Below, in pieces: positions 16,801 to 25,429 of a stretch of DNA of 64,000 nucleotides. The translations under genes and the position numbers were made by a program. This DNA is from Polyangiaceae bacterium. Lineage in GTDB: Bacteria; Myxococcota_A; Polyangia; Polyangiales; Polyangiaceae. The notes below the pieces were generated by a model. It did no database searches and had not been told where the DNA came from. It worked only from the letters and a program-made list of their open reading frames with translations. The stretch lies in contig JABTUA010000001.1 of assembly GCA_015075635.1 (NCBI GenBank), positions 3,286,001 through 3,350,000 of the forward strand, read 5' to 3'. Numbering within the stretch: position 1 is the first letter of the stretch; each line of letters begins with the position of its first letter.

Positions 16801-17431
16801 CCGCCCGGTAGGTGTGGCCCGAGATCGGGGAAGTGGATCTGAACACGCTCGTGGTCGCGGCCTGGCGGGTTCGGTAGCTCTGCGCGCCATCCCAGAACCA
16901 GGCGCCGTACCCGACGAAGCGCCCGCTGAACGACGAGCTGCAGGCGTGAGTGGTGCCGTCGGGATCGAATGGAAGCTGCGCCGGCGTCACCGACGAGAGC
17001 TTCACGCGCTGGTCCAAGGGGATCACCGCGAGGTCCCTGTCGGACATCCACGGAAGCGCGAAATTCATCGGACTGGAGGTCTCCCACGCTCGGGGGACGA
17101 ACATGGGCTGCCCAGGCGTCGGCGTGTACGACGCGAGGTCACCGACCTTGGGAGAGCCTTCGAAGTCACCGACCGGGAACTGCGCCTCGTTCCTGATCTT
17201 GATCGGACTGCCGGGAAGGTAGCCGAAGTCGTTCGAGGCGAAGATGAACTCGAAACCGCTCTGCTCCCCGTTCAGGCAGTGCGCCGCGAGGACCACCCGG
17301 GTCGGGGTCGCGAGCACGCCCGAGCAGAGGGTCACGGTTCCTTTGGTGTTCGCGAAGGAGACGTGCACGACGTGCTTGTCGCTAGGCGCCGCACTGCCGT
17401 TGGTGACTGCACGCGCTCCAGGCGCGATCAC
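13880..17431 (-). CDS. Secreted trypsin-like serine protease with TSP3 calcium repeats
   Basis: About 1183 residues from GTG 17431. The N-terminal S1 domain has the triad His in AAHC, Asp in DRDLAVIPL and Ser in GDSGGP. Five to six thrombospondin type-3 calcium repeats follow (DTDGDQIPDGCD, DEDQDGVPDACD, DADGDGLGDACD), then Cys-rich segments and a C-terminal kelch-like region. GTG 17431 is only the first in-frame start; in the same frame the upstream codons encode a typical signal-peptide core (LAGLLCLTGIVIA, then ARA before the mature end). That core is cut off from the well-placed ATG 17573 by a 7-bp repeat tract of 15 units, which shifts the frame by one base. As written, the gene is probably in an OFF state. 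Confidence 0.9.
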   Translation of the reverse strand: MIAPGARAVTNGSAAPSDKHVVHVSFANTKGTVTLCSGVLATPTRVVLAAHCLNGEQSGFEFIFASNDFGYLPGSPIKIRNEAQFPVGDFEGSPKVGDLASYTPTPGQPMFVPRAWETSSPMNFALPWMSDRDLAVIPLDQRVKLSSVTPAQLPFDPDGTTHACSSSFSGRFVGYGAWFWDGAQSYRTRQAATTSVFRSTSPISGHTYRAEFDLTDVIGGLLPEALGFSDAVQALLGSSEVRLIEPGDSGGPMFQGSKLCGINSAFELSPLSCNWTCSLDIPPVCGYFCQLTMEDVWTPTDTAGAVGFLQPLLTDSAGHYHGTCGPDAPAALADLDTDGDQIPDGCDPCPFVPDASYKATGVVTTGPDEDQDGVPDACDDCPTMPNPRDPLTLKQGDSDFDGVGDACDKCPHSDVRGESDFVCCDTDVDCNPGNPQAYPKMNRCVQIGTTVFNGLTLPNACAGFVGRCSWGRDFDGDLYADSCDNCRTQHNPDQADDDGDGAGNVCDNCAGLKGDLGPYPNEDHGADRNEIFAMQCLSDAQCVAKTGLADSQCSPAKLLPQPGGGVALGHRHCNKFADADGDGLGDACDSCPSVFNAKSDYGGVNNQANCNLDLEIARGEPYPYVGDACDPNPCTRTFEKASIFTSTSQDLWLTLSLQPHLLPNSVAPTKKQPASQAPFSSLYTGTPEATVGVRFCPCKVDGKLVGTVKDCELQCPLEAGEYGQSTAWLLPDIAPAPPNPGSLPASPPPGYFTPGAAFSGLVTEEPQPGLAAAPSDQLATFGTAPRLVSWDLGSTAVEGFGINVGKLGVLWTAVRDVPQMSPASPAVFRSHSNHYESNFYGKTLDLNVKGAALVACFWCQSDPCPHCATSMDIQNLLIDPTQSVVGAQGLTQSTDLTASFSSAALGALLEPDVRWLQAAERGGWLRSGMVGLVGLSPDGSAVRSALAQVAGLVQPVGRRATDDLLNAAVAEPPDSPGPAPRSDFGAALSAREHAVFVLGGKLASDGAQAGDVWRYGIESREWMRLPISGTAPRLVLAATYQPETRSLWFVDAGSGPGLARIVRLDLDTLRSKVMGLFPRAGHATRVELSNAPDGELLLAGSSTKLDRTAAVVLRPGEHHLFLVGGVFRAGRLALEPTLTRRGLTLPMSQPGGKVQNTFVAAEDVYFAPKKKGAGPKAGVPDCL

Positions 17432-17460
17432 GATGCCAGTCAGGCAGAGCAGCCCTGCAA

Positions 17461-17568
17461 GTGCTGCGTGCTGCGTGCTGCGTGCTGCGTGCTGCGTGCT
17501 GCGTGCTGCGTGCTGCGTGCTGCGTGCTGCGTGCTGCGTGCTGCGTGCTGCGTGCTGCGTGCTGCGTG
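17461..17568 (-). repeat. Heptanucleotide tandem repeat (GTGCTGC)15 at the protease start
   Basis: Fifteen perfect copies of GTGCTGC (17461-17565) plus a partial GTG lie between the ATG at 17573 and the signal-peptide codons of the protease. Seven is not a multiple of three, so each gain or loss of a unit changes frame. From ATG 17573 to the protease frame at 17431 the distance is 142 nt (remainder 1). Removing one unit gives 135 nt, an in-frame fusion. In the minus-strand frames the tract encodes a 7-residue repeat (QHAARST) with no stop codon, so it can be translated through. This is the layout of a slipped-strand phase-variation locus. Confidence 0.9.
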
Positions 17569-17570
17569 AG

Positions 17571-17590
17571 CATGAGCCGACCCTCCCTTT
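17571..17590 (-). promoter_or_regulatory. Shine-Dalgarno and ATG upstream of the repeat tract
   Basis: On the minus strand AAAGGGAGGG (17590-17581) lies 7 nt before ATG (17573-17571). This is a strong translation start that leads directly into the heptanucleotide tract. In the 15-copy state it opens a 63-codon frame that ends at 17382; with 14 copies it would enter the protease signal peptide. Confidence 0.75.
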
Positions 17591-17672
17591 GGTGCGTTCG
17601 AAGCTATCGGGTCGCGTGCGCGCCCGTCAACCTGGTCATGCCCGCAGGTCCGCGCGTGTGCGCGCTGGTGCG

Positions 17673-17691
17673 ACATGACGTTGCGTCATGT
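17673..17691. promoter_or_regulatory. Perfect inverted repeat ACATGACG-TTG-CGTCATGT
   Basis: An 8-bp perfect inverted repeat with a 3-nt loop in the gap between rodA (stop at 17731) and the protease start, about 100 bp upstream of ATG 17573. It could be an operator for the protease or the 3' hairpin of the mre operon. No U-run follows on the minus strand, so an intrinsic terminator is the weaker reading. Confidence 0.4.
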
Positions 17692-17730
17692 TCGGATCGG
17701 GGACCGAGCTCGGACGCCCTCGCCGCAAAC

Positions 17731-18852
17731 CTACCGCCGCATCGACACGCTCATCAGCAATCCCAGGCCGATCAGCATCGTGACCACGCTCGAGCCGCCA
17801 TACGAGAACAACGGCAGCGTGATGCCCACCACGGGCAGGAGGCCGACGGCCATGCCGACGTTGAAGATGGTGTGCCAGAAGAACATCGCCCCCACCCCGA
17901 CCGCCACCGCGGCGCCGAAGCGATCCTTCGACTGCGAAGCGACGTGCACCGCCCAGATGCAGATGAAGCAATAAGTGGCCAGCAGCGTCACCGAGCCGAG
18001 GAGGCCCCAGTCCTCTGCGAACACGGCGAAGGGGAAGTCCGAGTACTGATCGGGCACGAACCCGAACTGGTTCTGCGTGCCCTGCATGAAGCCTTCGCCG
18101 CTGAGCCCGCCGTTGCCGATGGCGGTGCGCGACTGAAAGGCGTGCCAGCCGATGCCCGTCTTGTCGTGCTCGGGGTCCAGGAAGCTGGTGATGCGGTTCT
18201 TCTGGTAGTCTCGGAGCACGTATTTCCAGGACAGCGGAATCGCAGCGGCCGCCGCCACCACCAGGGTCACGACGCTCTGCGCCCGGACCTTGGTCATCGC
18301 CAGCATGCTGCCGGCGGTGAGCAGGTAGATGAGCGACGTGCCGAGATCCGGCTGGGCCATCACCAAGACCACGGGGAGGCCCACCAGCCCAGCCGCCGGA
18401 GCCAGATCGAGCAGCGTGCGCGGCTCGGTCTTCGGGTCGTCGTGCAGGTACTTCGCGACCACCAAGATGATCAGGATCTTGATGAACTCGCTGGGCTGAA
18501 AGTTGAAGCTCCCGATCTGGATCCAGCGCGAGGAGCCACGGATGTCCGCGCCCAGCACGAAGACCAGGCCCAGGGAGACGATGCCCCCGACGTAGAAGAA
18601 GTAGGCGAGTCGCTCGAAGTGCCGGTAGTCGATCGCCGCGACCAGCATCGCGAGCAGGCCGCCCACCACGAACCAGTACACTTGCGAGACGTAGACGTCG
18701 GCGAGCGCCGCACGCCGGCCCGCGTCCACGTACACGCTGGTGGCGCTGTAGAGGTTCACCACTCCCAGCGTCGCGACCGCGACGATGGCGAGCAAGAGCG
18801 GCATGTCGATCTGCGTGCCGCCGCGGAACGAGATGCGGTCACCGCGTGCCAT
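17731..18852 (-). CDS. rodA: Rod-shape SEDS peptidoglycan glycosyltransferase RodA
   Basis: A 373-residue SEDS-family protein that polymerises lipid II in the inner membrane together with PBP2. It has about ten transmembrane helices. The family segments QPSEFIKI, the QPDLGTS motif and the C-terminal LPLFSYGGSS are present. The start is ATG 18852, which overlaps the end of mrdA by 14 nt, so the two are translationally coupled. It is the last gene of mreB-mreC-mreD-mrdA-rodA, and its neighbours favour RodA over FtsW or SpoVE. Confidence 0.95.
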   Translation of the reverse strand: MARGDRISFRGGTQIDMPLLLAIVAVATLGVVNLYSATSVYVDAGRRAALADVYVSQVYWFVVGGLLAMLVAAIDYRHFERLAYFFYVGGIVSLGLVFVLGADIRGSSRWIQIGSFNFQPSEFIKILIILVVAKYLHDDPKTEPRTLLDLAPAAGLVGLPVVLVMAQPDLGTSLIYLLTAGSMLAMTKVRAQSVVTLVVAAAAAIPLSWKYVLRDYQKNRITSFLDPEHDKTGIGWHAFQSRTAIGNGGLSGEGFMQGTQNQFGFVPDQYSDFPFAVFAEDWGLLGSVTLLATYCFICIWAVHVASQSKDRFGAAVAVGVGAMFFWHTIFNVGMAVGLLPVVGITLPLFSYGGSSVVTMLIGLGLLMSVSMRR

Positions 18853-20779
18853 CCCCCGCTCCCTTCTTGGGCGGCTGACGGCGCGCCGAAGCCCGAGCGC
18901 TCGCGCGCTTCTCCTCGAGCTTCTGCCAGTCGCGGACCAGGCGAGAGCCGATCGGCACGGCGTTCTTGCCGCCGGCGCCGCCGTGCTCCACCAGCACGAC
19001 GAAGGCGATCTCCGGAGAGCGCGCGGGCGCGTAGCCGGCGAACCAGGCGTGGTCGCGGTTGAAGTACCAGACCTTGTCCGGGTCCACGCCGCGGGGCGTG
19101 ACGTGGCTGACCTGCGCGGTGCCGGTCTTGCCGGCCATGTCGGTGCCAGCAATCGTCTCGTGGAACGCCGTACCTTCGCGCTCGACCACGACGCCGGCGA
19201 GCCCGGCCTTCACGTGGCTCAGGTGGTTGTCGCTGACGCCGACCATGCGCCGCACCCGGGGCGGAAACTCCTGCACCACCGTGCCGTCGCTGGTCTCGAT
19301 GCTGCGCACCACCTGTGGCTGGTAGAGCGTGCCGCCGTTCGCCAGCGCGCCGTAGGCCAGGGCGAGCTGCAGCGCGGTGACGGTGGCGGCACCCTGGCCG
19401 ATGGCGGCGAGCAGGGTGAAGCCGCCGCGGAACGCCCCCTTGTAGCGCCGCGTGTACCAGGCGCGGGTGGGCATGCGCCCGCGCGCCTCGGGGTTCACGC
19501 CGATGCCGGTCTTCACGCCGAAGCCGAAGTCGAGGCCGATCTTGGCCAGCCGGTCGATGTGGATGCTCTCGCCCAGGTGATAGAAGTACGTGTTGCACGA
19601 GCGCACGATGGCCTGGTGCAGGTTCACCGTCCCGTGTACTCCGGTGCAGCGGAAGAAGCGCCGCCCGTACTCGTAGCCACCCCGACACTGGACGCGCGTG
19701 TTCGGATTGATCAAGCCGTCCGCCAGCGACGCCAGGGCCGCGAATGGCTTGTAGGTGGAGCCGGGGGGATAGGCTGCCGAGATGGTCTTGTCGAGCGTCG
19801 GCCTGAGCGGATCGGCGTAGAGGCGCCGGAAGCTGTCCCGCACCGGCTGCATGCCGCTGCCGCCGGACACGATGTTCGGGTCGAAGCTCGGCTTGGACAC
19901 CGCGGCGAGCAGGCGCCCGGTCCGCACGTCCACTACCACCACGGCGCCGGCGAGCTGGCCGCGCATGGCCTTCTCGATGGAGCGCTCGAGCTCGATGTCC
20001 ACCGTGAGCGACACGTCGCGCCCGGGCACCGGCTCCAGGCGCCGCGGCTCCTCCAGGTACTTCGGCTCGAGATCCTCCCGCGCCGCGCGCTTGTTGATGC
20101 CGCGCAAGACCTTGCGCCAGCCGCGCTGACCGCGCAGATAGCTCTCCCAGCGCCGCTCGACCCCGACGGCGCCGAGCTGGTCGCCGGCGCGGTAACCGCG
20201 GCCCTCGTAGCGCGCGAGCGTGTCGGGGTCGATCTCGCGCATGTAGCCGAACAGGTGAGCGCCGAGCTCGCCGTTCGGGTAATAGCGCACCGGAACCGGG
20301 ACCACTTCGACGCCGCGCAACGAGTCCTCGTGAGTCTCGAGCGCCGCGACCACGTCCCGGTCCACGTCCACGCGCAGCAGGGTCTGCTGCGACGGGCGCG
20401 TCCCGCCCGCCGCCCGTGCATCCATGAGCTTCTTGGTCAGCTCCTCCTTCTCGCCGTCGTCCAGGCCCATCAGCTGCACCACGCGCGGCCAGGTCTTCTC
20501 CATGTCGACCTGCTCGGGGACGGCGTACACGTTGTAGCTCGGTCGGTTGGCCGCCAGCACCTTGCCGTAGGCATCGCGGATCACGCCGCGGGTAGTGGCC
20601 AGGGACAGCTCACCGATGATGTTCTTGCGGGCCTGGGCTCGGTGCAGATCCCCTTCGAGCACCTGCAGCTGCACCAGACGTCCGAACAGGATCACGAATC
20701 CGCCCAGGATCACCAGCACCATCCAGCGATAGCGGCGCCTGAACTCGCCGACGTCGGAGCGCTGGACGAGGATGCTCAC
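18839..20779 (-). CDS. mrdA: Penicillin-binding protein 2, elongasome transpeptidase
   Basis: A 646-residue class B PBP starting at GTG 20779, whose GTGA overlaps the mreD stop. One N-terminal transmembrane helix spans about residues 19-38. The dimerisation region follows, then the transpeptidase domain with SxxK at S341-K344 (STYK), SxN at S394-N396 (SCN) and KTG at 551-553 (KTGTA). It cross-links peptidoglycan during side-wall growth with RodA, whose gene overlaps downstream. The C-terminus is a short basic tail (RRQPPKKG). Beta-lactam targets of this class keep all three motifs, as here. Confidence 0.96.
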   Translation of the reverse strand: MSILVQRSDVGEFRRRYRWMVLVILGGFVILFGRLVQLQVLEGDLHRAQARKNIIGELSLATTRGVIRDAYGKVLAANRPSYNVYAVPEQVDMEKTWPRVVQLMGLDDGEKEELTKKLMDARAAGGTRPSQQTLLRVDVDRDVVAALETHEDSLRGVEVVPVPVRYYPNGELGAHLFGYMREIDPDTLARYEGRGYRAGDQLGAVGVERRWESYLRGQRGWRKVLRGINKRAAREDLEPKYLEEPRRLEPVPGRDVSLTVDIELERSIEKAMRGQLAGAVVVVDVRTGRLLAAVSKPSFDPNIVSGGSGMQPVRDSFRRLYADPLRPTLDKTISAAYPPGSTYKPFAALASLADGLINPNTRVQCRGGYEYGRRFFRCTGVHGTVNLHQAIVRSCNTYFYHLGESIHIDRLAKIGLDFGFGVKTGIGVNPEARGRMPTRAWYTRRYKGAFRGGFTLLAAIGQGAATVTALQLALAYGALANGGTLYQPQVVRSIETSDGTVVQEFPPRVRRMVGVSDNHLSHVKAGLAGVVVEREGTAFHETIAGTDMAGKTGTAQVSHVTPRGVDPDKVWYFNRDHAWFAGYAPARSPEIAFVVLVEHGGAGGKNAVPIGSRLVRDWQKLEEKRASARASARRQPPKKGAGDGTR

Positions 20780-21303
20780 CTCGCCGTTCCTTCGGTGCCG
20801 CCGTGGACGGGCTGGGTGCTCTGGTGGAGCCGCTGCGCGATGTGGAACACGATCGGCGCGAACAACGCCGTCGCCACCGCCCGCGGCAACACCAGCCGTC
20901 CGATCTCGAGCGGGCGCCGCGTGTCGGAGCCGAACACGGCGAGCAAGATCAGCACCATCGCTGCCTCGATCAGCGCGAATACGAAGCCCAGGGACATGCG
21001 CGTGATGAAGGTCTGCGCCGTCAGCCGCACGCCAGCGACCCGCGAGAGCCACCAGACGGCGACGGTCACGAACGTGAACAACCACATCGGCGCCGACGCG
21101 ACCACGTCCAGGAAGTAGCCGAGCCCGAACGCCAGGAGCGCGCCGCGCGCCATCGAGGGCTCGTGTACGCCGAGGAAGATCACCAGGGGCAGCACCAGGC
21201 TCGGCGTCGCTCCGTTGATGTCGAGCCAGCCGAGCAGGCGGTACATGTTCGCCTGGATCAGGATCAGGACGATGCCTATGGCGAGGAAGGCGGCGTTGCG
21301 CAT
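20776..21303 (-). CDS. mreD: Rod shape-determining membrane protein MreD
   Basis: A 175-residue integral membrane protein with five to six predicted helices starting at ATG 21303. Sequence identity within MreD is always low; the assignment rests on length, hydrophobicity and position between mreC (7 nt upstream) and mrdA (4-nt overlap). It links MreC to the RodA-PBP2 machine. Confidence 0.9.
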   Translation of the reverse strand: MRNAAFLAIGIVLILIQANMYRLLGWLDINGATPSLVLPLVIFLGVHEPSMARGALLAFGLGYFLDVVASAPMWLFTFVTVAVWWLSRVAGVRLTAQTFITRMSLGFVFALIEAAMVLILLAVFGSDTRRPLEIGRLVLPRAVATALFAPIVFHIAQRLHQSTQPVHGGTEGTAR

Positions 21304-21310
21304 GGCCGCA

Positions 21311-22192
21311 TCAGAGCTTGGCCCTCGGGCGGCGCTGAGCTCCGCCGCCCTTGGCCTCGCAGTCCTTCGAGTCGGAGAGCACGACCAGCACCTCTTCGAG
21401 GCGCGAGAAGTCGACCGTCGGTTCGGCCTCCACCGTCTGGTACATGCCGAAATCGCGCTTGATGACCTTGTTGACCCGCGCCACGGGCACGCCCTTCGGG
21501 AATCGACAGCCGACACCGCTGGTCAAGAGCACGTCGCCCACGTCGACCTCGTCGCTGCGCTGCACGTATTCGACGCGGACGCCGTAGCGACTTCGATCCC
21601 CGACCCCGCGCACGAAACCCCGGGCGCCGGTCCGCTCCACGACGACGTCGACGCCGAACCCGGCGTCGACGGTCAGCTCCACGTCCACCTTGTCACCGGC
21701 GACCCGGAGCACGGTGCCGACCGTACCGTCGAACGACAGCACGGGCATGCCCGGCTTGACCTGGACGCCCGGGTTGTCCAGCGTGACGTGCGCGACGCGG
21801 AAGAACTCCGTGGTGTCCTTGCCGATGACCACGGCGCTGACGGTCTCGGCGCTGATGGTCTCGCGCAGGTTGAGCAGCCGGCGCATCCGGACGTTCTCCG
21901 CCTCGGCGCTCTTGAGCTCGCGGACTTCGGCCCTGAGGCGCGCGTTCTCGTAGGCGAGCTTGTCGTTGTCCTTCTTGACGTCGACCAGGTAGACGTAGTC
22001 CCCGAACAGCGACGAGATGCCGCGCGCGAGCGCCGCCGAGACGTACTCGAGGGGCGCCGCCACGCGCATGATGGTGCGGTCCACGACGCTCATCTCCTCG
22101 GGCCGCCGGATGCTGGCGCGGAGAAAGAAGAACGGCACCGCCAAGAGCAGCACCACGATGATGATGTCGCGGTAGCGGCGGAACGAGCTCAC
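21311..22192 (-). CDS. mreC: Rod shape-determining protein MreC
   Basis: A 293-residue protein starting at GTG 22192. A transmembrane helix (about residues 9-24) is followed by a coiled coil of about residues 75-105 (KKDNDKLAYENARLRAEV) and then the two beta-barrel domains typical of periplasmic MreC (GKDTTEFF, GMPVLSFDGTVG, GDVLLTSG). It activates PBP2-RodA during elongation. It lies 37 nt downstream of mreB. Confidence 0.95.
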   Translation of the reverse strand: MSSFRRYRDIIIVVLLLAVPFFFLRASIRRPEEMSVVDRTIMRVAAPLEYVSAALARGISSLFGDYVYLVDVKKDNDKLAYENARLRAEVRELKSAEAENVRMRRLLNLRETISAETVSAVVIGKDTTEFFRVAHVTLDNPGVQVKPGMPVLSFDGTVGTVLRVAGDKVDVELTVDAGFGVDVVVERTGARGFVRGVGDRSRYGVRVEYVQRSDEVDVGDVLLTSGVGCRFPKGVPVARVNKVIKRDFGMYQTVEAEPTVDFSRLEEVLVVLSDSKDCEAKGGGAQRRPRAKL

Positions 22193-22229
22193 GCGGGACT
22201 CCTCACCTCTTTGGGGCGGGACCGATCGG

Positions 22230-23267
<1,038 letters not shown>

Positions 23268-23362
23268 TCACTCTCGGGCGGACGCGGATGGGACCATCCC
23301 AACCGGACCTCCCAACTCGAGGGGAAACGGGCCAGCGGTCGTAGCACGGCCCGCGCCGCGCA

Positions 23363-23383
23363 GGCAATCCGGCCAGGATTGCC
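23363..23383. terminator. Hairpin GGCAATCC-N5-GGATTGCC between the RRM gene and mreB
   Basis: A perfect 8-bp stem with a 5-nt loop in the 174-bp gap, about 55 nt after the RRM protein's stop and 100 nt before mreB. There is no U-run after it on the minus strand. It may end the RRM transcript or sit in the mreB leader. Confidence 0.35.
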
Positions 23384-23438
23384 GCAGCGGCCCGCGGACC
23401 GGTCAGGGATTGGGCCGAGATTTGGCGTTTTGGGAGGC

Positions 23439-24296
23439 CTAGTCCTCGTCCCAGTCTTTCCAGCTCTTGTTGTCCCGACCCTTCTTGGCGCCGCCCTGGT
23501 CGAGCTTGCCCTTCTTCTTCTTCTTCTTGTCCCAGTCCGCGCCAGGGCCCGGACCGCCGCCCGGTCCCGCCCGCCGCTCGCCGCCGCCGCCGCGGCCACC
23601 CATGTCCGGCGGAGGGCCCGGCGCAAAGTCCGGGTAACCACCACCGCCACTCGGCGGTCCACTCCGCGGCGGACCGCCATATCCGCCGCCGCCGCCGAAG
23701 CTCGGCCGGTCACCGCCGGAGCCCGGAGCGCCGCGCGGATGCGCGATGTTCACCATCAGTGCCCGGCCCTTCATCTCCACACCACGCAAGGCGGCGATGG
23801 CGGCGTTGGCTGCCTCGGCGCTGCCCATGGTGACGAAGCCGAAGCCGCGCATGCGTCCGTCGGGCCCGACAGGGAGGTGGATGCGGACGACCGGCGTCAC
23901 GCCGTGCTCGTTGAACACCGCCTCGAGATCGGACTGCGCAGCGTCGTACGGGAGATTTCCTACGTAGAGCGTGCGATCGCCGGTGTTTCCACTGACGGGT
24001 CCCGCGCTCTCGCCACGCGCGCCGGGGCGCGGCGGCTCGGACTGGAAAGGGCGTACGGAGATCGAGCGGCCTGCTTGCAGCGATCCATCGAGCTGGTCGC
24101 GGGCAGCGGCTGCCTGATCGGAAGTTGCGAGGGTGACGAAGCCGAAGCCGCGCGGGCGGCCGGTGTCACGGTGCTTTGGCAGAGTCACGTTGACGACCGT
24201 TCCACCGGTCGCCTCGAACAGCTGCCGCAGCACGTCCTCGGTCATGGAATCCGGCAAGCCCGCAATAAAGAGCTTGCGCTCATCCTCGGTCGACAT
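23439..24296 (-). CDS. RNA-binding protein with two RRM domains and a Gly/Lys-rich tail
   Basis: A 285-residue protein starting at ATG 24296. RRM1 (about residues 7-80) has RNP2 LFIAGLP and RNP1 RGFGFVTL; RRM2 (about 105-180) has LYVGNLP and RGFGFVTM. The C-terminal ~100 residues are Gly/Pro-rich and end in a Lys run (KKKKKKGK) and an acidic WKDWDED. Double-RRM proteins with disordered tails resemble eukaryotic and cyanobacterial RNA-binding proteins and are known from myxobacteria. It may be a cold- or stress-related RNA chaperone, but the targets are unknown. It is transcribed toward mreB, 174 bp upstream of it. Confidence 0.9.
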   Translation of the reverse strand: MSTEDERKLFIAGLPDSMTEDVLRQLFEATGGTVVNVTLPKHRDTGRPRGFGFVTLATSDQAAAARDQLDGSLQAGRSISVRPFQSEPPRPGARGESAGPVSGNTGDRTLYVGNLPYDAAQSDLEAVFNEHGVTPVVRIHLPVGPDGRMRGFGFVTMGSAEAANAAIAALRGVEMKGRALMVNIAHPRGAPGSGGDRPSFGGGGGYGGPPRSGPPSGGGGYPDFAPGPPPDMGGRGGGGERRAGPGGGPGPGADWDKKKKKKGKLDQGGAKKGRDNKSWKDWDED

Positions 24297-24487
24297 GCTT
24301 CGCGATCCTCGTTCTGCCCTTTCTAGGAATTCCCCGCCGAACGGACGCCGTTCGACGAGCTGCCACAAGATATCGTCCGACCCACCCCGGTTCAAGTCGC
24401 GACTGTCCGCCCTTTCCCGGCGACCGGTCAGGGCTCCGAGGGAGCACCCCCGCAGAAGGCCCACACCGCGGGCTCCGGCTGGGTAAG

Positions 24488-25429
24488 ATGCGCGGCAGCC
24501 CCTTGAAGCTCCGAATCCTCGTCAACCCGAAGGCGGGCGCCGGTGTCGCGGCCCGCAAGATCCCGGAGATTTCCCGCGCGCTCGAGCGCGCCGAGCTGCC
24601 GCACGACGTCGGGGAAACCCGCGGGCCGGGTGACGCCCCCCGGCTGGTCGCCCAAGCCCGTGAGGACGGGGTCACCTGTTTGGCCGTCGTCGGGGGCGAC
24701 GGCACGCTCAACGAAGTCAGCCAGGCCTACGTCGACGCGGCCGGCAACCCCGTGCCCGGCCCCGAGCTCGCCCTCATCCCCGCCGGCACCGGCGGTGATT
24801 TCCGCAAGACCTTCGGCCTGGGCGACGGCATCGGCGAAGCGGTACGCCGGCTCCGCGACGCAAAGCCGCGGCCGCTCGACCTCGGCATCCTGGAGCTGGT
24901 CGCCGACGACGGCTCGCGGGTGGTGCGAGCGTTCCTCAACATCGCGAGCTTCGGCATCGGCGGCCTCACCGACCGAATCGTGAACTCGACGCCGAAGTGG
25001 ATGGGCGGGCGCGCCGCCTTCTTCAGCGGCACCTTGCGGGCGATGCTCGCGTATCGCAACGCGCCGGTCCGAGTCCGCGTGGACGGAGAGGCCTTCCACG
25101 AGGGGCCCATCTTCAACGTCGCCGTGGCCAACGGGCGCTTCTTCGGCGGGGGCATGAAGATCGCGCCGGACGCCGACCCTTCGGACGGCCGCTTCGACGT
25201 GGTGGTGCTCGGCGATCTGGGGCGCGCAGAGACCGTGCTGCTCTCGTCGAAGATCTACCAGGGGCGGCACGGCGAGCACGAGAAGGTGCGCTTCACGCGG
25301 GGCGCGCTGGTGGAGGCGGAGCCGATCTCGAGCTCCCGCGAGGTGCTCATCGACATGGACGGCGAGACCCCCGGGCGGTTGCCGATCCGCGCCCGCGTCG
25401 CGGTAGGCGCCCTCACGATTCGGGCCTGA
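24488..25429 (+). CDS. Diacylglycerol/sphingosine kinase-like lipid kinase (YegS/BmrU family)
   Basis: A 313-residue DAGK-catalytic-domain protein. The N-terminus has LVNPKAGAG and the nucleotide-binding GGDGT lies at residues 69-73; IPAGTGGDF follows. It would phosphorylate a lipid or isoprenoid alcohol using ATP on the inner face of the membrane. ATG 24488 is used; a TTG 15 nt downstream (MKLRILVNPK) is an alternative. Its 3' end overlaps the convergent lgt-like gene by 17 nt. Confidence 0.88.
   Translation: MRGSPLKLRILVNPKAGAGVAARKIPEISRALERAELPHDVGETRGPGDAPRLVAQAREDGVTCLAVVGGDGTLNEVSQAYVDAAGNPVPGPELALIPAGTGGDFRKTFGLGDGIGEAVRRLRDAKPRPLDLGILELVADDGSRVVRAFLNIASFGIGGLTDRIVNSTPKWMGGRAAFFSGTLRAMLAYRNAPVRVRVDGEAFHEGPIFNVAVANGRFFGGGMKIAPDADPSDGRFDVVVLGDLGRAETVLLSSKIYQGRHGEHEKVRFTRGALVEAEPISSSREVLIDMDGETPGRLPIRARVAVGALTIRA

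Noticed and set aside
17461..17568. Cys/Arg-rich repeat proteins encoded on the plus strand across the heptanucleotide tract
   Set aside because: The apparent proteins are just the tract read in other frames, with no start site, no conservation pattern and no sensible flanks.
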